From: an uncultured Planctomycetota bacterium
GTDB taxonomy: Bacteria > Planctomycetota > Phycisphaerae > Phycisphaerales > UBA5793
Assembly: GCA_900696685.1 (NCBI GenBank)
Contig: CAADHA010000061.1
Span: forward strand, 1 to 32,483
Reading direction: 5' to 3'
Length of the DNA stretch: 32,483 nt
Below are positions 31,832 through 32,483 of the stretch, piece by piece (position 1 is the first letter of the stretch; the number at the start of each line of letters is the position of its first letter). A program made the translations under genes and the position numbers. The notes beneath the pieces are model-generated. The model ran no database searches. It was given only the letters and a program-made list of their open reading frames with translations, and was not told the DNA's origin.

Positions 31832-32483
31832 TCACACGATCGGAGTGGACTCCCCGAAGCCGGCCAGATAGAGCCGGCTGATCTGCCCCACGGACAGCTC
31901 CTCCGGCCTTTGAGTGAGTTGGATGCCCGCAGGCCAGTCGCGGTCACGGCCAAAGATGCTCCCCAACTGCTTGCGCCGGCTGCGGAAGAGGGTGTGAAGG
32001 AACGCGGCAAAGGCGCGGCGGTCGGCGATCTCCGGACTCGGCCGCGGCCGCAGTGCGATCATTGCGCTCTCCACTTTCGGCGCCGGCCAGAAGCAGGCGG
32101 GGCTGAGGCGCGAGATCAACTCGACCTCGGCGAAGGTCTGGCACAGGACGGCGAGGACGCCGAACTCCTTCCTGCGCGGCCCGCTGAGGATGCGCTCGGC
32201 CGCCTCGCGCTGCACCGTGATGAACAGCCCGGTGCAGGGCGCAAGCGAGCCGCCGCGTCCTCGCGGCGCGGTCGCGTCCGCATGCTCCACCAGCAGCGTC
32301 GAAATGAGCGGGCTGGCAATCTGATACGGCAAATTGGCGACGAGTTTGAACGGGCGATCGAGACGCGAGACGACCTGCGGCGCGATCGCGTGCTTGCCCG
32401 CAAGGATGTCGGCCTCGATCAGAGAGAGGCGAGGATGACGCACCCCACGATTCGAAGACTCATCGTGCGAACGCACCCCACGA
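31832..32483 (-). CDS. rsmA: 16S rRNA dimethyladenosine transferase (5' end cut by the window)
   Basis: The frame is open to the window edge, so the gene starts beyond 32483; about 217 C-terminal codons are present. Motif IV of the family, NLPYQ, follows FKLVANLPYQIASPLI; the SAM-binding motif I is outside the window. Downstream are VQREAAERIL, GVLAVLCQTFAEVELISRLSPACFWPAPKVESAMIALRP in pieces characteristic of RsmA/KsgA, and the C-terminal domain with LFRSRRKQLGSIF. It dimethylates two adenosines at the 3' end of 16S rRNA (A1518/A1519 in E. coli). An 11-residue repeat-like stretch at the edge (RGVRSHDESSN, RGVRHP) lies just before the LSLIEADIL strand and is unusual. Confidence 0.93.
   Translation of the reverse strand, partial: RGVRSHDESSNRGVRHPRLSLIEADILAGKHAIAPQVVSRLDRPFKLVANLPYQIASPLISTLLVEHADATAPRGRGGSLAPCTGLFITVQREAAERILSGPRRKEFGVLAVLCQTFAEVELISRLSPACFWPAPKVESAMIALRPRPSPEIADRRAFAAFLHTLFRSRRKQLGSIFGRDRDWPAGIQLTQRPEELSVGQISRLYLAGFGESTPIV
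32438..32483. repeat. 33-bp-period direct repeat inside rsmA (truncated by window end)
   Basis: ACGCACCCCACGA occurs at 32438-32450 and again at 32471-32483, exactly 33 bp apart, so the repeat stays in frame (11 codons). More copies may lie beyond the window. Confidence 0.5.

Noticed and set aside
1..32483. tRNA, rRNA, CRISPR array, insertion sequence or prophage
   Set aside because: I looked for tRNA T-loop sequence, regularly spaced repeats, transposase or integrase motifs and terminal repeats and saw none.

Overview
The window is high-GC bacterial chromosome. Its gene content points to the phylum Planctomycetota, perhaps a Phycisphaerae-like lineage (inference). The clues are an RpoA N-terminus of the WRGLELP type, small membrane proteins carrying C-terminal zinc ribbons, an orphan pseudopilin, a DUF2934 protein, a secreted HEYGH metallopeptidase, and an operon of SPFH (HflK/HflC-like) proteins with an ABC-2 exporter. 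Both ends of the window cut a gene. I found no rRNA, tRNA, CRISPR array, transposase or phage gene.

Layout. 1-4.5 kb: a truncated secreted protein, a large secreted zinc metallopeptidase with a clear downstream terminator, and a small membrane-anchored unknown on the other strand. 4.6-14.3 kb (minus strand): a tight six-gene cluster, in transcription order a polytopic SPFH protein, an HflC-like protein, an HflK-like protein, an ABC ATPase with a long C-terminal tail, an ABC-2 permease with a large soluble insert, and a membrane-anchored helical protein. A second ABC-2 permease, sharing a distinctive motif with the first, is transcribed divergently at 14.6-15.9 kb. I regard this as the best candidate for an undescribed system: a membrane-microdomain scaffold tied to an ABC exporter, with no FtsH protease in sight.

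16.1-18.2 kb: a P1B-type heavy-metal ATPase with a His-rich N-terminus and an atypical CPG transmembrane motif; a perfect 18-bp palindrome lies just upstream of its ribosome binding site. 18.2-19.7 kb (minus): two adjacent membrane proteins with C-terminal zinc ribbons. 19.7-20.2 kb: a non-coding gap with two REP-like GC-rich repeats.

20.2-26.1 kb (minus): core information genes in the order scpB, map, infA, rpmJ, rpsM, rpsK, rpoA, rplQ, then a strong terminator and pheS. This is a reduced alpha operon: rpsD is absent between rpsK and rpoA, secY and adk are absent upstream of map, and pheS has no adjacent pheT. The rpsK-rpoA gap can fold into a structured leader. rpmJ encodes an L36 that lacks three of the four zinc ligands.

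26.2-32.5 kb: an orphan pseudopilin with a promoter that would give a leaderless mRNA, a GT4 glycosyltransferase, uvrA on the plus strand, a small DUF2934 protein, and a 5'-truncated rsmA/ksgA with an in-frame repeat at the window edge.
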